From Candidatus Saccharimonadota bacterium (GTDB taxonomy: Bacteria; Patescibacteriota; Saccharimonadia; Saccharimonadales; Saccharimonadaceae), in the NCBI GenBank assembly GCA_017540545.1, contig JAFYAV010000001.1:186001-250000 (forward strand): DNA of 64,000 nt, given 5' to 3'. The translations under genes were made by a program, and so were the position numbers. The notes beneath the pieces were generated by a model, which was given only the letters and a program-made list of their open reading frames with translations, had not been told where the DNA came from and ran no database searches. Below are positions 50,623 to 58,989 of this stretch, in pieces; within the stretch, counting starts at the first letter, position 1, and every line of letters begins with the position of its first letter.

Positions 50623-52464
50623 ATGACCGAACGACGTTCTCGTCGCGCCCGAAAAAAAGCGCACAAAGAAGCCGAACGCAAGCGCCCAGAATATCCGCGT
50701 ATCAATCTCAAATCTATTTTGTATTGCATGCGCATTTATCGCCGCGCCGTCGGTTTGCGTCGTTATTTCTTCTGGTTCTATCGAATCACTACATCGATCG
50801 TTCCTTCCATAACGGCTATCCTCGCCGGTAGAGTTGTTAATGAAATTCAGCGCGGAATTAATACGCAAGACTTTGGCGGGTTCATTTTCTTTGTCGCCCT
50901 CCTTCTGTCTGTACAATTCCTCGATATGATTCTCGGTGCAATTTATCGTATGCTGGCTATTTCGACGAGTCAGGAGACATATATTTATGTCAGTGAATTA
51001 ATTGCTACGAAATACATTAAGATTCCATTAATCATGCGCGAGAGCCGTGAGTTCGCTGATAAATTTGAACGCGTACGCGATTTTGGGTTATCCATAGAGT
51101 ACGTCTCTACTAGCGCGATTACAGTCGTTTCCGCACTCGTAGGCCTAGCGTCTGTTATTATCGCTACCATATTTGTTAGCCCAGCCATCACGATTATTAT
51201 CATCATCGCGGCCATTCCATCATCAATTATTAGCCTCCGTCTAGCTGCTCGCAATCGTCGCAACTGGCGCGAATATACAAAAGATCGCCGCATTGCTTGG
51301 TCTATTGAGCGCAAAATAACCAATTCCGATTCAGCGCTCGAAATCGAACTTAACGGTCTTTCGCACCAGTTTGTCCAACAAATGATCAAAGCGCGCCGTC
51401 GCAGCCAAGAACAAGACATTAATGACGAGCGTGCATTCTTCTGGCCACGTTTTGGCGCCAATATATTTCAAGACACCATTAACTACGCGGTGCTGATCGT
51501 CGTGTGTATTGAAATCATCCTTGGTCGTCTCGAAATTGGCGCCTTCGTTTCTACGCGCACGCTTCTCAACCAGCTCACCAATAGCATCTCATCTTTGTTT
51601 TCTAGCATTACCGAGATTAGCTCCAGCCTCGTTAATGCGACCGATTTTATGGAATTCATGGAGACGCCCGCCCAACGTTCTGGAGATATCGAAATTCATG
51701 ATATTCCCACTATTGAATTTCGCCATGTTACCTTTACTTACCCGCATTCTAACGTGCCGGCCATTCGCGATGTTAGCTTCACGTTAAACCCGGGTGATAG
51801 TTTAGCTATTGTGGGCGAGAACGGCGCCGGCAAAACCACGCTAATCAAACTTCTTATCGGCGCTTACGTTCCGGACAGCGGCGAAATTCTCGTTAATAAT
51901 CAGCCACTCGAACGCATCAACCGAGATTCATACCTTGCTCAGATTGGCGCTCTTTTCCAAGATTATTCGCGTTATGATTTTGCGACGTTAGGCGAAAACG
52001 TCTGGTTTGGCAATGTTGAAAAACCATATAGTCGCAAAGCAATTATCGAGGCTCTAGAGGATGCCGGTCTAGGCGACCTCGTCGGTACTTACAAGAACGG
52101 CCTCAATCAGATTCTTTCTAAAGATATTGATTCACAAAACGCCACCAACTTATCCGGCGGCCAATGGCAGCGGCTCGGTATTGCGCGCGCTTTTTTCCGT
52201 TCTCCAAACATTCTCATTCTCGACGAGCCAACTTCGGCAGTAGACGCAAAGTCTGAATACGACATTTTCCGCAACATCATCAAAAAACAAGAACACAAAA
52301 GCACGATTATTATCTCGCATCGGTTCTCGACCGTTCGCAGAGCCGAAAAAATTATTGTTCTCGATGAAGGCAAAATCATCGAGCAGGGAACTCACGAAGA
52401 ATTAATCGAGCACAACGGTGTTTATAAAGAAATGTTTGAACTTCAGGCTGAGGGTTATACATAA
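50623..52464 (+). CDS. ABC transporter, fused permease and ATPase
   Basis: 613 residues, half-transporter size. A basic N-terminal 45 residues precedes six membrane helices (about 45-330). The ATPase has Walker A VGENGAGKTTL, Q-loop ALFQDYSRYD, signature NLSGGQWQRLGIARA and Walker B NILILDEPTSAVD, then the H-loop SHRFSTV. Type IV exporter family (MsbA-like); probably a homodimer exporting lipids, peptides or drugs. It follows glmS by 2 nt and may be co-transcribed with it. Confidence 0.92.
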   Translation: MTERRSRRARKKAHKEAERKRPEYPRINLKSILYCMRIYRRAVGLRRYFFWFYRITTSIVPSITAILAGRVVNEIQRGINTQDFGGFIFFVALLLSVQFLDMILGAIYRMLAISTSQETYIYVSELIATKYIKIPLIMRESREFADKFERVRDFGLSIEYVSTSAITVVSALVGLASVIIATIFVSPAITIIIIIAAIPSSIISLRLAARNRRNWREYTKDRRIAWSIERKITNSDSALEIELNGLSHQFVQQMIKARRRSQEQDINDERAFFWPRFGANIFQDTINYAVLIVVCIEIILGRLEIGAFVSTRTLLNQLTNSISSLFSSITEISSSLVNATDFMEFMETPAQRSGDIEIHDIPTIEFRHVTFTYPHSNVPAIRDVSFTLNPGDSLAIVGENGAGKTTLIKLLIGAYVPDSGEILVNNQPLERINRDSYLAQIGALFQDYSRYDFATLGENVWFGNVEKPYSRKAIIEALEDAGLGDLVGTYKNGLNQILSKDIDSQNATNLSGGQWQRLGIARAFFRSPNILILDEPTSAVDAKSEYDIFRNIIKKQEHKSTIIISHRFSTVRRAEKIIVLDEGKIIEQGTHEELIEHNGVYKEMFELQAEGYT

Positions 52465-52471
52465 ATAGTAG

Positions 52472-52477
52472 TAGAAT
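52472..52477 (+). promoter_or_regulatory. -10 promoter, 52484 gene
   Basis: TAGAAT, 6 nt before the ATG at 52484; no TG extension. Confidence 0.45.
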
Positions 52478-52483
52478 GTACTT

Positions 52484-52882
52484 ATGAATAATTTTAGAAA
52501 AACCATTTTTGTCATTTCTATTCTTATCGCTATCGTTGTTGCGATGGGTGTAGCGGCAGCTATTATTGCCCCCAAAACATTATCGGATACCATATATGAT
52601 CTAATTATTATGACCATATCTGGCATTAGTATTGCTATCGCTATCTATTCCGAGGTTGAACTAAACATGGAGTCGCGTCGTGTCGACAAAATGGTTAGGC
52701 AGATTAGCGAAATGCGCAAGAATATTAGTAGCGACGTCGCCATCGATAAAAATCTTCGCTATAAGCTCGACAAAATAATTGCACTCGACGAGCAAATTTA
52801 CAAAAAAGTTGGCGGCCGTAAGAAATCCACTGATCTCGTCAAAGAATATTATAAGGAAACAGAAAAGAGTTCCAAGGCTTGA
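52484..52882 (+). CDS. small membrane protein with coiled coil
   Basis: 132 residues. Two membrane helices (about 6-28 and 37-58) are joined by a short loop containing PKTLSD. The C-terminal 70 residues are charged and helical (ESRRVDKMVRQISEMRKNI) and probably cytoplasmic. No family recognised. It lies between an ABC exporter and an AEC carrier, each with separate promoters, so no shared role is implied. Confidence 0.6.
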   Translation: MNNFRKTIFVISILIAIVVAMGVAAAIIAPKTLSDTIYDLIIMTISGISIAIAIYSEVELNMESRRVDKMVRQISEMRKNISSDVAIDKNLRYKLDKIIALDEQIYKKVGGRKKSTDLVKEYYKETEKSSKA

Positions 52883-52912
52883 TACGTTTGGACTTCGCTA
52901 TCTTGCTCATGC

Positions 52913-52918
52913 TAAAAT
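52913..52918 (+). promoter_or_regulatory. extended -10 promoter, AEC carrier gene
   Basis: TGC plus TAAAAT, 10 nt before the ATG at 52929. Confidence 0.55.
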
Positions 52919-52928
52919 ATAAACAGAC

Positions 52929-53894
52929 ATGGACAATATAAATCTCGTAGATTTCTATTCGCGCCTCGGCACCATTGCTATTATTCTTGCGCTTGGGTTC
53001 TTCCTTGGCAGATTTAAGCTCATTTCGCCCAAAACAAACAAGGATCTCGTCAATCTTTTGCTCCTCGTCTTCATGCCGGCATCACTTTTTATGGCCTTCC
53101 CAACTTCCTATAGCGAAGAAACTTCTCATGTCTTCATTGCCGGTCTCATTGGCGGCGTGATTGTTATGTTGAGCCTTGTCCTGATTTCGCTCGTTATTTT
53201 TAATAAAAAATGGTATAGCAACAAGTTGCGTTACGAGTCGCAGTTTGCTCTGATCTTTAATAATGCCACTTTTCTTGGTTACCCAATTATCTCTAGCACT
53301 TTCGGGCCGCAAAGTGAAGCGGTCATTGCCTACTGCGGCTTTATCATCGCTTTTAATATCGCACTGTTTTCCTATGGCGTTTATCTCTTTAAGCATAAAA
53401 TCGATGCCAAGCTCGCCCTAAACGTCATTACGAATCCAAATATCATTGCCGTCTTGCTTGGCGTAGCAGTTTTTATTACTAGCTTCCCAATCCCGGCTTT
53501 CGTAGACGACTCTGTTAAATATGTTAGCAACGCTACTACTGCACTCTCTATTATTTGCGTCGGTTTTATGCTTAGTACGGCCAAATTTATTGAACTCATC
53601 AAAAAATGGAAGCTCTGCCTTACAGCGCTCATCCAGTTAATCATTGGCCCATTGGCAACATATTTTATTCTTATCGCGGTTCAATACATTGCTCGAGGTG
53701 CTGGTTTTGATTTTCCAGACGAAGTTATTGTGGTCTGCACTCTTATTCAGACACTTCCGACCGCCACTAGTCTCGGCCTTTTTGCGTCAAAATATGGCGG
53801 CGACGAAAAAGAGGCTTCGCAGCTCGTTACGATTTCTACCGTTCTCTCTATTGCTACGCTACCACTGATGGCGAGCTTATTGCTGATTCATTAG
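52929..53894 (+). CDS. AEC-family membrane carrier
   Basis: 321 residues with ten predicted membrane helices in two five-helix halves, as in the auxin efflux carrier/malonate transporter family. Characteristic pieces are LGFFLGRFKLISPKTNKDLVNLLLLVFMPA, NNATFLGYPIISSTFG and the second-half TLIQTLPTATSLGLFASKYGGDEKEASQLV. The substrate is probably a small organic anion; a CPR cell would likely use it for uptake or waste export. Its end overlaps the convergent HAD gene by 18 bp. Confidence 0.9.
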   Translation: MDNINLVDFYSRLGTIAIILALGFFLGRFKLISPKTNKDLVNLLLLVFMPASLFMAFPTSYSEETSHVFIAGLIGGVIVMLSLVLISLVIFNKKWYSNKLRYESQFALIFNNATFLGYPIISSTFGPQSEAVIAYCGFIIAFNIALFSYGVYLFKHKIDAKLALNVITNPNIIAVLLGVAVFITSFPIPAFVDDSVKYVSNATTALSIICVGFMLSTAKFIELIKKWKLCLTALIQLIIGPLATYFILIAVQYIARGAGFDFPDEVIVVCTLIQTLPTATSLGLFASKYGGDEKEASQLVTISTVLSIATLPLMASLLLIH

Positions 53895-54674
53895 TTTATC
53901 GATTAAATCCGATACATTCGGCACGATTCTAGATTTGTCGATTTTTGTCCTCACGTCATTGCCCGCACGTTCTACCAAATATCCGTCATATTCCGTCAGC
54001 ATCGGCAAATCGTTCGGGCCATCTCCCACGGTAATGATGTGGGTGTCTTGAGCGGCGATTCGTTCGGTTAATTTCTTTATTCCGTGTGTTTTGCTAACGC
54101 CGCGAACATTTATATTAATCATGTTGCGATAGGTCTCTCTGTTATCTTGTGGTAAGCAGTGCCTACCCTCGATCACCGTAATGCCGCAGTAGCTAATAAT
54201 ATCCAAATCGTCGTCCAACTCTTTTTTGAATGACCTCACGATGGCATCATGATCGTCGGCTAATTCGGACCAAACAACAACTTTATAGGCGGATGGCGTA
54301 ATCGCTTCTTTTTCTCCTTCGCCAGTATAGCTAATATAAACATGATTTTGCTGAAGGCGCGTATTGTTTGCGGCCTGAATCATACGTTCGGCAAGCTCTT
54401 CGCCGAAACAATCGCCGAACACTTCTTCTCCTCGGCCAGTAACTGCGGTCGCGCCATCGCAAACAATGGAATAATCGGCATATTTATTCCAGTCGGGTAT
54501 ATTCTCCGTAAAGCTTTCTTTGCTACGGCCCGTAGCAAAAACAAACGCGTTCCCAGCCTCGCGCCACCTTTTCACGGCCTCCTTATTTCTCCGAAGAGTC
54601 TCCCGGTTTAGAGATACATCCTTCAAATGCGGGTCGAACGTAAAGTCGTAGTCGCTAATCAGTATTTTTTTCAT
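53877..54674 (-). CDS. HAD-superfamily Cof-type phosphatase
   Basis: 265 residues. The HAD nucleophile motif is near the start in ISDYDFTFDPH, motif II is FATGRSKESF, and motif IV is ITVGDGPNDLPML. A type C2 cap lies between. Cof-type enzymes dephosphorylate sugar phosphates or nucleotide cofactors. The first Asp of DxD is followed by Tyr, within the family range. It has a leader with an AGAGG ribosome-binding site and is divergent from the Nudix gene. Confidence 0.88.
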   Translation of the reverse strand: MKKILISDYDFTFDPHLKDVSLNRETLRRNKEAVKRWREAGNAFVFATGRSKESFTENIPDWNKYADYSIVCDGATAVTGRGEEVFGDCFGEELAERMIQAANNTRLQQNHVYISYTGEGEKEAITPSAYKVVVWSELADDHDAIVRSFKKELDDDLDIISYCGITVIEGRHCLPQDNRETYRNMININVRGVSKTHGIKKLTERIAAQDTHIITVGDGPNDLPMLTEYDGYLVERAGNDVRTKIDKSRIVPNVSDLIDKLMNQQ

Positions 54675-54717
54675 AATCCTCTGCGATATAATTATACCAA
54701 GTTAAGAGGGAATCAAT

Positions 54718-55197
54718 ATGGTAAAAGAGTTTTTTGGAGAAGGTGATTCGGCGATTCGTCCAGACAAGCCAATGACGGAGCGGCAAGTCGTCATTGCGGT
54801 CGTGCAACACCCTACGGAGAACAAGTTTCTTTGCGTTAATAATAAGAAATTCAACTGGATTGATTTTGTCATGGGCGGCATCGAGGGTGACGAAACCCCG
54901 GTGGAAGCTGCCCGTCGTGAAGTTCTCGAGGAAACTGGCTATACTGACCTTGAAATCATAAAGGAATTCCCGGATGTCTATTACGATAACTTCTATGCTG
55001 CACATAAAGACGTCAACCGCCACATTACATGCCATACGGTCTATTGTAAGCTCAGGAGTCTCGAGCAAAACGATCGCGATGCTGCCGAAAAAGAAATCGC
55101 CGATGTGCTTTGGATTGACGACGAAGACTTAATGGATAAGCTTTCCACTGAAGCGCACAAATACGACCTCGAACGTGTCCGCGCTTGCAAGAAATAG
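54718..55197 (+). CDS. Nudix hydrolase
   Basis: 159 residues, preceded by AAGAGGGA. The Nudix box is complete: GGIEGDETPVEAARREVLEETGY at about residues 57-79, with the metal-binding REVLEE. After the box, LDDED-like acidic residues (VLWIDDEDLM) complete the fold. Substrate could be a nucleoside diphosphate derivative, for example an oxidised nucleotide; this is not determinable here. A second Nudix gene, different in sequence, lies at 57631. Confidence 0.9.
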   Translation: MVKEFFGEGDSAIRPDKPMTERQVVIAVVQHPTENKFLCVNNKKFNWIDFVMGGIEGDETPVEAARREVLEETGYTDLEIIKEFPDVYYDNFYAAHKDVNRHITCHTVYCKLRSLEQNDRDAAEKEIADVLWIDDEDLMDKLSTEAHKYDLERVRACKK

Positions 55198-55214
55198 CGC
55201 ATTTCACAAAGCAT

Positions 55215-55254
55215 GAAAAATGGCCCCAGAATAATCTGGGGCCTCTTGGTTTTT
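55215..55254. terminator. bidirectional terminator
   Basis: GGCCCCAGA and TCTGGGGCC form a 9-bp stem around ATAA, with T-rich tails on both strands. It serves the plus-strand Nudix gene and the minus-strand 197-aa gene. Confidence 0.9.
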
Positions 55255-55275
55255 GGAGCTTCTGAAAATCAGATC

Positions 55276-55869
55276 TCAGGCAAGGGCGCTTTTTATTACG
55301 GCGTCGGACTCACGCACGGTGATGTATCCGTTTTCCGTAAAAATACGATCGAGCTCCTCGAGCATCCGTGCAGAAACTCGAAGATCGTTACGGGCATCAT
55401 CCGCACCCGAAGTGCTGACGCCAGCGTCGAGAAATGCTTCCTTGTGAACTTCTCCGCAAGGTTTCTTGACCAACATGAAGCATCCCCCCAAACTGTGAGC
55501 AAAACCATGGCTTGCCCCAGGGCAGCTTTCGGCGCCAATACCCGACAGCATCGCGCCACCGTTCTCGTAGTGGTATTTGCTATCAGATATCTTCCCGTCT
55601 GCCCACGTGTGACAGGCATATGGGCCGTCGGCAGTTTGGATGGTCGTTTCGGCACCTTCGATCGGTATCGAATATGTGACCGTCAAATCGGGCCCGTAGG
55701 GCTCTTCGCCGTACGTAAGCCAGCTGCGTGCTTCGGGGCATCTCGACGTGAGACTCAATGTTATGTCGCCGCCTTCCTGAAAAGCGGGCCGTATTTCATC
55801 GGCGCTCGTCACTTCTTTTGCAGCTTTGGCTACTGTGTCAAACAGTTTGTGTGGTGTTATAGCAATCAT
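55276..55869 (-). CDS. unknown soluble protein, probably acquired
   Basis: 197 residues from the ATG at 55869. AGAGGAGG lies about 8 nt upstream, one of the strongest ribosome-binding sites in the window. The protein begins MIAITPHKLFDTVAKAAKEV; it has no signal peptide, several Cys (SRCPEAR, YACHTW, ESCPGAS, GGCFML) and a C-terminal helix. It may be an enzyme or metal-binding protein, but no family is recognised. Codons CTG, CCC and ATA, unlike its neighbours, plus its own promoter, leader and terminator suggest transfer from a Shine-Dalgarno-using bacterium. A long plus-strand ORF over the same DNA is judged a shadow. Confidence 0.65.
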   Translation of the reverse strand: MIAITPHKLFDTVAKAAKEVTSADEIRPAFQEGGDITLSLTSRCPEARSWLTYGEEPYGPDLTVTYSIPIEGAETTIQTADGPYACHTWADGKISDSKYHYENGGAMLSGIGAESCPGASHGFAHSLGGCFMLVKKPCGEVHKEAFLDAGVSTSGADDARNDLRVSARMLEELDRIFTENGYITVRESDAVIKSALA

Positions 55870-55960
55870 TCGTATACCTCCTCTAACGAACAATCTCTAC
55901 CCCAAAAGTCGGGGTTACTACAAAAACATGGGCTAAACACCCGTAACATAATTATATCAC
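55870..55960 (-). promoter_or_regulatory. promoter and structured leader of the 197-aa gene
   Basis: On the minus strand, a TATAAT (about 55955-55950) preceded by TGTGA starts a leader of about 75 nt. The leader has two short hairpins (GGGTGTTTAGCCC and ACCCC/GGGGT around GACTTTT) before the ribosome-binding site. No known riboswitch class is recognised. Confidence 0.5.
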
Positions 55961-56009
55961 AAAACCCTCAAAAATGCAAGCATCCAGCGCCACCATAAGA
56001 TACGAAAAC

Positions 56010-56168
56010 TATAATTCCTGAGAATAATTAATCGATCGCGGTCGGAAACCGGCGCCTTCGTAGAAACGAGTCATTCTGGATATTTGCCTGTTTGATATCG
56101 CGCGCATTTATCAACCAAAACTCGGCCTACATAATCGACGACAACCAAGCAAATCTTTTGCCTTAGCC
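56010..56168 (-). pseudogene. decayed GNAT acetyltransferase fragment
   Basis: On the minus strand, one frame ends RFYEGAGFRPRSINYSQEL and then a stop (about 56018). FYE..GFRPRSI is typical of the GNAT C-terminal strand and helix. The frame just upstream is broken, and another frame continues with DLLVVVDYVGRVLVDKCARYQTGKYPE before a stop, consistent with a frameshifted remnant. The piece begins directly after the 56169 gene. No intact start was found. Confidence 0.4.
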
Positions 56169-57011
56169 CTACTCCCCAATTTTTTCGTGCACCGGGTTGT
56201 CGTAGTACTGCTTCATGAAGCTATCGTCGTAGTATTTATCTAACACTTTTTCGATGCCACTACTAGCTGGTTGCCCCTCGCTTCTTGTGCCGTAGCGGAA
56301 CAGCGCCGCATATGAAACGACATGGCTGAGCAATACAAAAATCATAAACGTCGGCATAATTGCATTTCCGATACGCTTCGGCGTAAACTCAATCAACCTC
56401 GAAAGAGCTGGATAAACAACCTTTACAAAAATCAGGCCGCCCGCGCCCCAAAAGAGCATGTAAGGAATTGTGGTTCGCCCCATAATATTCAGGAATTTAT
56501 CCGAATAGTCCCATGCATTCGCCTTAAAAACATATTCGCCAATCAGGCTTGAAATCATCTCGGTCGCTCCGCCAATTAGGCATGAATAAATGTACGTCAG
56601 CCACCATTTGCGTTTTAAATTCCGGCAAAGCAGGGCAGAAAAAGCCAGGAAGCCCGCACCATATACGGGGTTGAATGGCCCATAAATAATACCTTGTCTA
56701 GACAACCACTGTCCGGAGCGACAGAGAGTTAGAATCTCTTCGTAATACGTACCGATCATACAGCCAATCACGTAAATCAAAAACAGCTTATAGAAACAAA
56801 ATCCTTCCGCAAACTTTGCATCTTTTTTTGTTCTCGTTTTAAAAACATATAACGCAACAGCCGCAACTCCCACATATAAAATCCACCTCGTGCCGAAGAC
56901 GCCCAAAAAATGATGCGCAACAAAGTATATTGTGAAATAGGCCATTAGGCCAACTTGAATAATGATATCCTTTATTTGTTTGTCTTTTTGTTTCTGCTTT
57001 GTTTTTGTCAT
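56169..57011 (-). CDS. CmpB-like (ABC_trans_CmpB) membrane protein
   Basis: 280 residues. Helices are predicted at about 18-36, 40-55, 72-92, 118-140, 150-170, 190-215 and 230-250. The family pattern is FCFYKLFLIYVIGCMIGTYYEEI, RQGIIYGPFNPVYGAGF and NAWDYSDKFLNIMGRTTIPY. This family is named after a putative ABC permease but is widespread in Firmicutes as an uncharacterised membrane protein. A Lys/Gln-rich N-terminus is cytoplasmic. It has an AAGGA ribosome-binding site and TATAGT upstream. Confidence 0.75.
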   Translation of the reverse strand: MTKTKQKQKDKQIKDIIIQVGLMAYFTIYFVAHHFLGVFGTRWILYVGVAAVALYVFKTRTKKDAKFAEGFCFYKLFLIYVIGCMIGTYYEEILTLCRSGQWLSRQGIIYGPFNPVYGAGFLAFSALLCRNLKRKWWLTYIYSCLIGGATEMISSLIGEYVFKANAWDYSDKFLNIMGRTTIPYMLFWGAGGLIFVKVVYPALSRLIEFTPKRIGNAIMPTFMIFVLLSHVVSYAALFRYGTRSEGQPASSGIEKVLDKYYDDSFMKQYYDNPVHEKIGE

Positions 57012-57052
57012 TTAAGTAGTTTATCCTTATCACTATGACTATAACACATTGA

Positions 57053-57058
57053 TATAAT
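57053..57058 (+). promoter_or_regulatory. extended -10 promoter, 57068 gene
   Basis: TGA plus TATAAT, 9 nt before the ATG at 57068. Confidence 0.6.
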
Positions 57059-57067
57059 AATACTATT

Positions 57068-57634
57068 ATGGATAAAGATTTGCATCAAACGGCGGCCGAT
57101 GCTGCGCGCATAATGAATTATAAAAAACACGCAGAACAACTATCTGTCCCCGTGTTGAAGGGATTCGAAAGAAAAGCCGATGGGAACCCACTAACAATTT
57201 TGTTGGCCGAAGGGTATGGCTTTACTGAGCAGCTGACATCTGACGGGCATATTGAATCCGATCAATTCGAGCAGCACGTAGATTTAGCTATTAATAATAC
57301 TAAGCAATTCATGCTGAATAATGGCTGTGAGAATGTTGATGGAAGCTTTATTTATCACAAAGACTACAAGAGTGAATCATTTCAGTTTAAACTATACTTC
57401 TGCGACATGATTGCCCAAGTTGGCGGCGAAAGAAAGATTATCAGACAGCTTATCGCATATTTCTTTGAGCCTAAAATGCGCGATTTTTATCAGCTCACTT
57501 TGTCCGTTGGCCCTTTTTCCATGCCAACCGAAAAACTAAAACCTGGAGTTATTGACTTGCAGAATGATCAAGTTACGGCAACGCTAGACAAGATGATGAC
57601 GACGTTGACGGATAATATACAATATAGGCAATGA
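57068..57634 (+). CDS. soluble protein of unknown function
   Basis: 188 residues with no signal peptide or membrane segment. It starts with an amphipathic helix (HQTAADAARIMNYKKHAEQL) and continues as an alpha/beta protein with strands around FQFKLYFCDMIAQ and FYQLTLSVGPFSM. No family recognised. It shares ATGA-type overlap with the following Nudix gene, so the two are co-expressed and might act on the same substrate. Confidence 0.6.
   Translation: MDKDLHQTAADAARIMNYKKHAEQLSVPVLKGFERKADGNPLTILLAEGYGFTEQLTSDGHIESDQFEQHVDLAINNTKQFMLNNGCENVDGSFIYHKDYKSESFQFKLYFCDMIAQVGGERKIIRQLIAYFFEPKMRDFYQLTLSVGPFSMPTEKLKPGVIDLQNDQVTATLDKMMTTLTDNIQYRQ
57618..57623 (+). promoter_or_regulatory. possible internal -10, second Nudix gene
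   Basis: TACAAT, 7 nt before the ATG at 57631, inside the end of the upstream gene; no TG extension. Confidence 0.35.
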
Positions 57635-58155
57635 AGCGTCTTTTCTCAATCGATTTAAAAGATTACAACCCGAATAGCGAAAAGTATTATCGCCCATCGG
57701 TTCGCGGAATTATTTTTGACGAAAATGGTAATATTGCAATGATTTATAGCCAGAAAGACCATTATTATAAATTCCCAGGCGGCGGAGTCGAGGATGGCGA
57801 ATCTCGTCTCGAGGCTCTTGCCCGCGAAATCAAAGAAGAAACTGGTCTGACGCTCATCCCAAAATCTGTCCAAGAATTCGGCGAGGTTCTAAAAATTCAA
57901 CGCGGAGACGAATGTGGCCAGGATGTAATTCATATCCAACAGAACTACTATTATATTTGCGCGGTTGAAGACGAGATTGGCGCACAAGAGTTGGAGGAAG
58001 ATGAAAAAGAATCAGACTTTGTCCTAAAATACGCTCCAATCGATGAGGCCATAGCCGTCAACGCCGCCTTCGATAGCGACAATGCTTTCAAAAAGCAGAT
58101 TGCAGATCGAGAAAAACGAGTGTTGGAAATCATAAGGGGCACACCGGATCGCTAG
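57631..58155 (+). CDS. Nudix hydrolase
   Basis: 174 residues. The Nudix box is GGGVEDGESRLEALAREIKEETGL at about residues 47-70, with REIKEE at its centre. The N-terminus YRPSVRGIIFDENGNIAMIYS is the usual first strand pair. It is coupled to the preceding gene by a 4-nt overlap, and a terminator follows. Substrate unknown. Confidence 0.9.
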   Translation: MKRLFSIDLKDYNPNSEKYYRPSVRGIIFDENGNIAMIYSQKDHYYKFPGGGVEDGESRLEALAREIKEETGLTLIPKSVQEFGEVLKIQRGDECGQDVIHIQQNYYYICAVEDEIGAQELEEDEKESDFVLKYAPIDEAIAVNAAFDSDNAFKKQIADREKRVLEIIRGTPDR

Positions 58156-58213
58156 TTAGCTCTGCGTTAAAATGATGAATTATTAATTGAAATATCGAAA
58201 CAATAAATAATGC

Positions 58214-58249
58214 AAAAAGAAGTTGCGACACATGCGTAACTTCTTTTTT
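58214..58249 (+). terminator. terminator after the second Nudix gene
   Basis: AAGAAGTT/AACTTCTT with adjacent GCG bases forms an imperfect stem, followed by TTTTTT. Confidence 0.75.
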
Positions 58250-58304
58250 GTAATCAATTCTTTTGACGTCGGGAACTTTTTCTCCAGAAAAGTGCCCGTT
58301 GGTC

Positions 58305-58380
58305 TGGTGGGGGCAGCTGGGTTCGAACCAGCGACCAATCGGTTATGAGCCGACTGCTCTAACCACTGAGCTATGCCCCC
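58305..58380 (-). tRNA. tRNA with CAT anticodon (Ile2 or elongator Met)
   Basis: 76 nt with encoded CCA. Acceptor GGGGGCA/TGCCCCC, D arm GCTC/GAGC, anticodon loop CTCATAA, T arm GCTGG-TTCGAAC-CCAGC. The first base pair is normal (G-C), so it is not the initiator. Its D-loop and the TTGGTCGCTGG segment look more like bacterial tRNA-Ile2 (lysidine-modified) than elongator tRNA-Met, but the call is open. Confidence 0.9.
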
Positions 58381-58476
58381 GTAAAAAAAAGTATACCATA
58401 TCTGGCGAGAAAATCGCCCTTCGAAAAGCCAGTGCGCCGAGCTAATTAATTAGATAAACAAAAGCGTATTTGCTAT

Positions 58477-58482
58477 TATAAT
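58477..58482 (+). promoter_or_regulatory. -10 promoter, cassette B
   Basis: TATAAT, 6 nt before the ATG at 58489. An overlapping TGC-TATTAT (58474-58479) gives an extended version 9 nt away. Confidence 0.55.
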
Positions 58483-58488
58483 AACAAG

Positions 58489-58989
58489 ATGGGCAAATTC
58501 TTCCACCGAGATTATTCAGGCAGGGGCAACTATCCATCATTCGCTACTGCCGGGGACAAAATGGCCGCAAAGCATGCAATGCGCGTAATTTCTCCGATTA
58601 TCATCGTCTGCATGATTGCGTGGACTATTTGTGCCATTTATTTCATGAATATGATTTTTACTAAAGTCGGCACCGCCAATGGCATTATTTTACCGACCCC
58701 AGAGGAAGAGTCGGAGACTCCGTCTGATACCCCGACAATTATCGCCGCAGAGGCCATCCGCATGGTCTGCGAGAGTGGAAAATATCGCTATGATTTTTAC
58801 CAGGACAACAGCTACGAGCTAGCCTACGTTAATCAAAACTTCAATCTCGAATCCGGTACGTATACTATTGCCGGCGAAAAAATAGCCCTCAAAAACAAAG
58901 ACGGCGTCGTTACGGACGCCAGTTACGCCGAGCATGTCCTAATAATCGAGCACGACACATTTAACTGTAAGGAATACAATGGCAGGTAA
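58489..58989 (+). CDS. cassette B: small membrane-anchored ectodomain protein
   Basis: 166 residues. A basic cytoplasmic N-terminus precedes a membrane helix at about 32-58. After a Glu/Pro/Thr stalk comes a small beta-rich domain bounded by two Cys (MVCESG and FNCKEY). The order Cys, F..D.SY.L, GTYTI, I.L, Cys matches the 44493-45047 protein, though overall identity is low. It overlaps the next gene by 11 nt, and the transcript is probably near-leaderless. Confidence 0.65.
   Translation: MGKFFHRDYSGRGNYPSFATAGDKMAAKHAMRVISPIIIVCMIAWTICAIYFMNMIFTKVGTANGIILPTPEEESETPSDTPTIIAAEAIRMVCESGKYRYDFYQDNSYELAYVNQNFNLESGTYTIAGEKIALKNKDGVVTDASYAEHVLIIEHDTFNCKEYNGR

Noticed and set aside
55213..55998. 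Plus-strand ORF of 261 codons opposite the 197-aa gene
   Set aside because: It lies over the bidirectional terminator, has no start signal, and its translation looks like a shadow (scattered Arg/Cys/His). The minus-strand frame has a promoter, Shine-Dalgarno and terminator.
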